Shown here piece after piece: positions 5,249 to 6,000 of a DNA stretch of 6,000 nt. The first letter of the stretch is position 1; the number at the start of each line of letters is the position of its first letter. Below the pieces are notes generated by a model, which saw nothing but the letters and a program-made list of their open reading frames with translations, had not been told where the DNA came from and ran no database searches. Position numbers and translations under genes: made by a program. Source of the DNA: Rhodobacterales bacterium UBA7416 (GTDB taxonomy: Bacteria > Pseudomonadota > Alphaproteobacteria > Rhodobacterales > Rhodobacteraceae); assembly GCA_002469545.1 (NCBI GenBank), contig DKMK01000110.1, positions 1 to 6,000 on the forward strand, written 5' to 3'.

Positions 5249-5278
5249 AAAAAACCCCCAACCTTGCGGCCAGGGGTT
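5249..5278 (-). terminator. Strong intrinsic terminator after rplP
   Basis: On the - strand, AACCCCTGGCC (5268-5278) pairs with GGTTGGGGGTT (5253-5263) across a GCAA loop, giving an 11-bp stem with a GNRA tetraloop (eight Watson-Crick pairs and three G-U wobbles). Four further T follow directly (5249-5252), six T in total counting the stem end. It lies about 80 bases after the rplP stop and should end the ribosomal transcript. Confidence 0.88.
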
Positions 5279-5303
5279 AATTTCTAGATGGCTAACGGCC
5301 CGT

Positions 5304-5318
5304 CAATCCAACGGATTG
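5304..5318. repeat. Small palindrome CAATCC-AAC-GGATTG
   Basis: This perfect 6-bp stem with a 3-base loop lies between the rplP stop palindrome and the terminator. Its core resembles the centre of the two larger palindromes (CAATC...GATTG), so it may be a shortened relative. It is short enough to be chance. Confidence 0.35.
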
Positions 5319-5329
5319 TCTACACCGTG

Positions 5330-5353
5330 CTTTCAATCCTTACAGATTGAAAG
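5330..5353. repeat. Palindrome at the rplP stop codon
   Basis: CTTTCAATC (5330-5338), a 6-base loop, and GATTGAAAG (5345-5353) form a perfect 9-bp stem starting three bases after the rplP TAG on the - strand. A near copy with the same flank and orientation follows the next gene's stop codon at 4973-4998. It is likely a 3'-end RNA hairpin protecting the rplP message, with the true terminator downstream. Confidence 0.6.
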
Positions 5354-5356
5354 TGC

Positions 5357-5770
5357 CTACCAATCTTCGCGACGTACGACGCGTGATTTTACAGGTAGTT
5401 TCATAGCGGCAAGGCGAAGGGCCTCTACTGCTACGGCTTCGGATACACCGTCGATTTCGAACATGATGCGGCCTGGTTTGACCTTACATGCCCAATATTC
5501 AACTGAACCTTTACCTTTACCCATACGAACTTCGGTCGGTTTGTTTGTTACCGGAACATCTGGGAAGATGCGGATCCAAACACGGCCTTGACGTTTCATG
5601 TGACGCGTCATGGCACGACGTGCTGCTTCGATTTGACGGGCTGTTACACGCTCTGGTGTCGTCGCCTTCAGACCGAATGAACCGAAGTTCAGGTCTGAAC
5701 CGCCCTTAGCAAGACCCTTAATACGGCCCTTGAACTGTTTGCGGAATTTTGTGCGCTTTGGTGAAAGCAT
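5357..5770 (-). CDS. rplP: 50S ribosomal protein L16
   Basis: The 137-residue product is full length for L16, which binds 23S rRNA near the central protuberance and helps position the A-site tRNA. Recognisable landmarks are the N-terminus MLSPKRTKFRKQFKGR, FGSFGLKA (30-37), RQIEAARRAM (45-54), RVWIRIFPD (63-71), VRMGKGKGSVEYW (81-93) and the tail AAMKLPVKSRVV. It starts 17 bases after the rpsC stop with a strong GGGGAG ribosome binding site, the standard rpsC-rplP order of the S10 operon. Unusually, rpmC does not follow; a hairpin and a terminator do. Confidence 0.98.
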   Translation of the reverse strand: MLSPKRTKFRKQFKGRIKGLAKGGSDLNFGSFGLKATTPERVTARQIEAARRAMTRHMKRQGRVWIRIFPDVPVTNKPTEVRMGKGKGSVEYWACKVKPGRIMFEIDGVSEAVAVEALRLAAMKLPVKSRVVRREDW

Positions 5771-5787
5771 TATATAACTCCCCTAAA

Positions 5788-6000
5788 TTAACGGCGTGGT
5801 GGACGATTGCCACCTTGTGGACGTGGTCCACCGCTGTTTTGTGCTTCTTCGATACGGCGATCGCGGGCTGCTGGATCATGTTCCATGATCTCGCCTTTGA
5901 AAATCCACACTTTGATGCCGATGATACCATATGCGGTCATGCCTTCGGCACGAGCGTAATCGATATCAGCACGCAATGTGTGCAAAGGCACGCGGCCTTC
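5788..6000 (-). CDS. rpsC: 30S ribosomal protein S3, C-terminal part
   Basis: The frame enters from the right edge of the window and gives the last 70 residues. The start EGRVPLHTLRADIDYA and then AYGIIGIKVWIFKGE are near-invariant in bacterial S3, the C-terminal domain at the mRNA entry channel of the 30S subunit. It ends in a low-complexity Gly/Pro/Arg/Gln tail, as is common in alphaproteobacteria. The gene lies immediately upstream of rplP and shares its transcript. The 5' part is outside the window. Confidence 0.97.
   Translation of the reverse strand, partial: EGRVPLHTLRADIDYARAEGMTAYGIIGIKVWIFKGEIMEHDPAARDRRIEEAQNSGGPRPQGGNRPPRR

Noticed and set aside
4973..5353. The palindromes with GATTGAAAG as a minimal CRISPR array.
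   Set aside because: Although GATTGAAAG-like ends occur in some CRISPR repeats, there are only two copies more than 300 bp apart, with a gene between them, no regular spacers and no cas genes.

Overview
The window looks like an alphaproteobacterial chromosome, most likely a marine Rhodobacterales-type genome of moderate G+C. This is inferred from protein character: ribosomal proteins S3 and L16, a TIGR02466-like 2OG-Fe(II) oxygenase and a xylose/galactose-dehydrogenase-type SDR. No marker here fixes the species.

Left part (1-996): an A+T-rich, sparsely coding stretch with an accessory feel. It holds a 133-bp inverted-repeat element (165-297) and one small + strand gene (349-750) that resembles the DUF6966 family. 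About 250 bp without a gene follow. At its right edge (997-1074) is an orphan C-terminus of a second 2OG-Fe(II) oxygenase, clearly paralogous to the intact gene 600 bp away.

Middle left (1093-2970, all on the - strand): an apparent operon. In transcription order it holds a Kua/CarF/TMEM189-type lipid desaturase broken into two overlapping frames at a C7 run, then a 2OG-Fe(II) oxygenase, then 3 bp later a small lipoprotein with a possible Cys-His-Asp triad. The first two products belong to iron-dependent oxidative enzyme families. A divergent intergenic region (2971-3160) carries two related GTGACGTC palindromes, possibly operators.

Middle right: a + strand gene for a two-pass membrane protein with a cytoplasmic NYN/PIN-like ribonuclease domain (3161-3985). 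It converges on a - strand SDR sugar dehydrogenase (4043-4795).

Right part (5000-6000, - strand): the end of rpsC and all of rplP, i.e. part of the S10 ribosomal operon. Transcription appears to stop after rplP: there is a palindrome at the stop codon and then a strong intrinsic terminator (5249-5278), instead of the usual direct continuation into rpmC-rpsQ-rplN. A tiny membrane-protein gene (5000-5176) comes next, and its stop codon is followed by a near copy of the palindrome found after rplP.

The points most worth a second look are the frameshifted desaturase, the 2OG oxygenase relic, the duplicated stop-codon palindromes beside the interrupted ribosomal operon, the 133-bp inverted-repeat element and the twin palindromes in the divergent promoter region.
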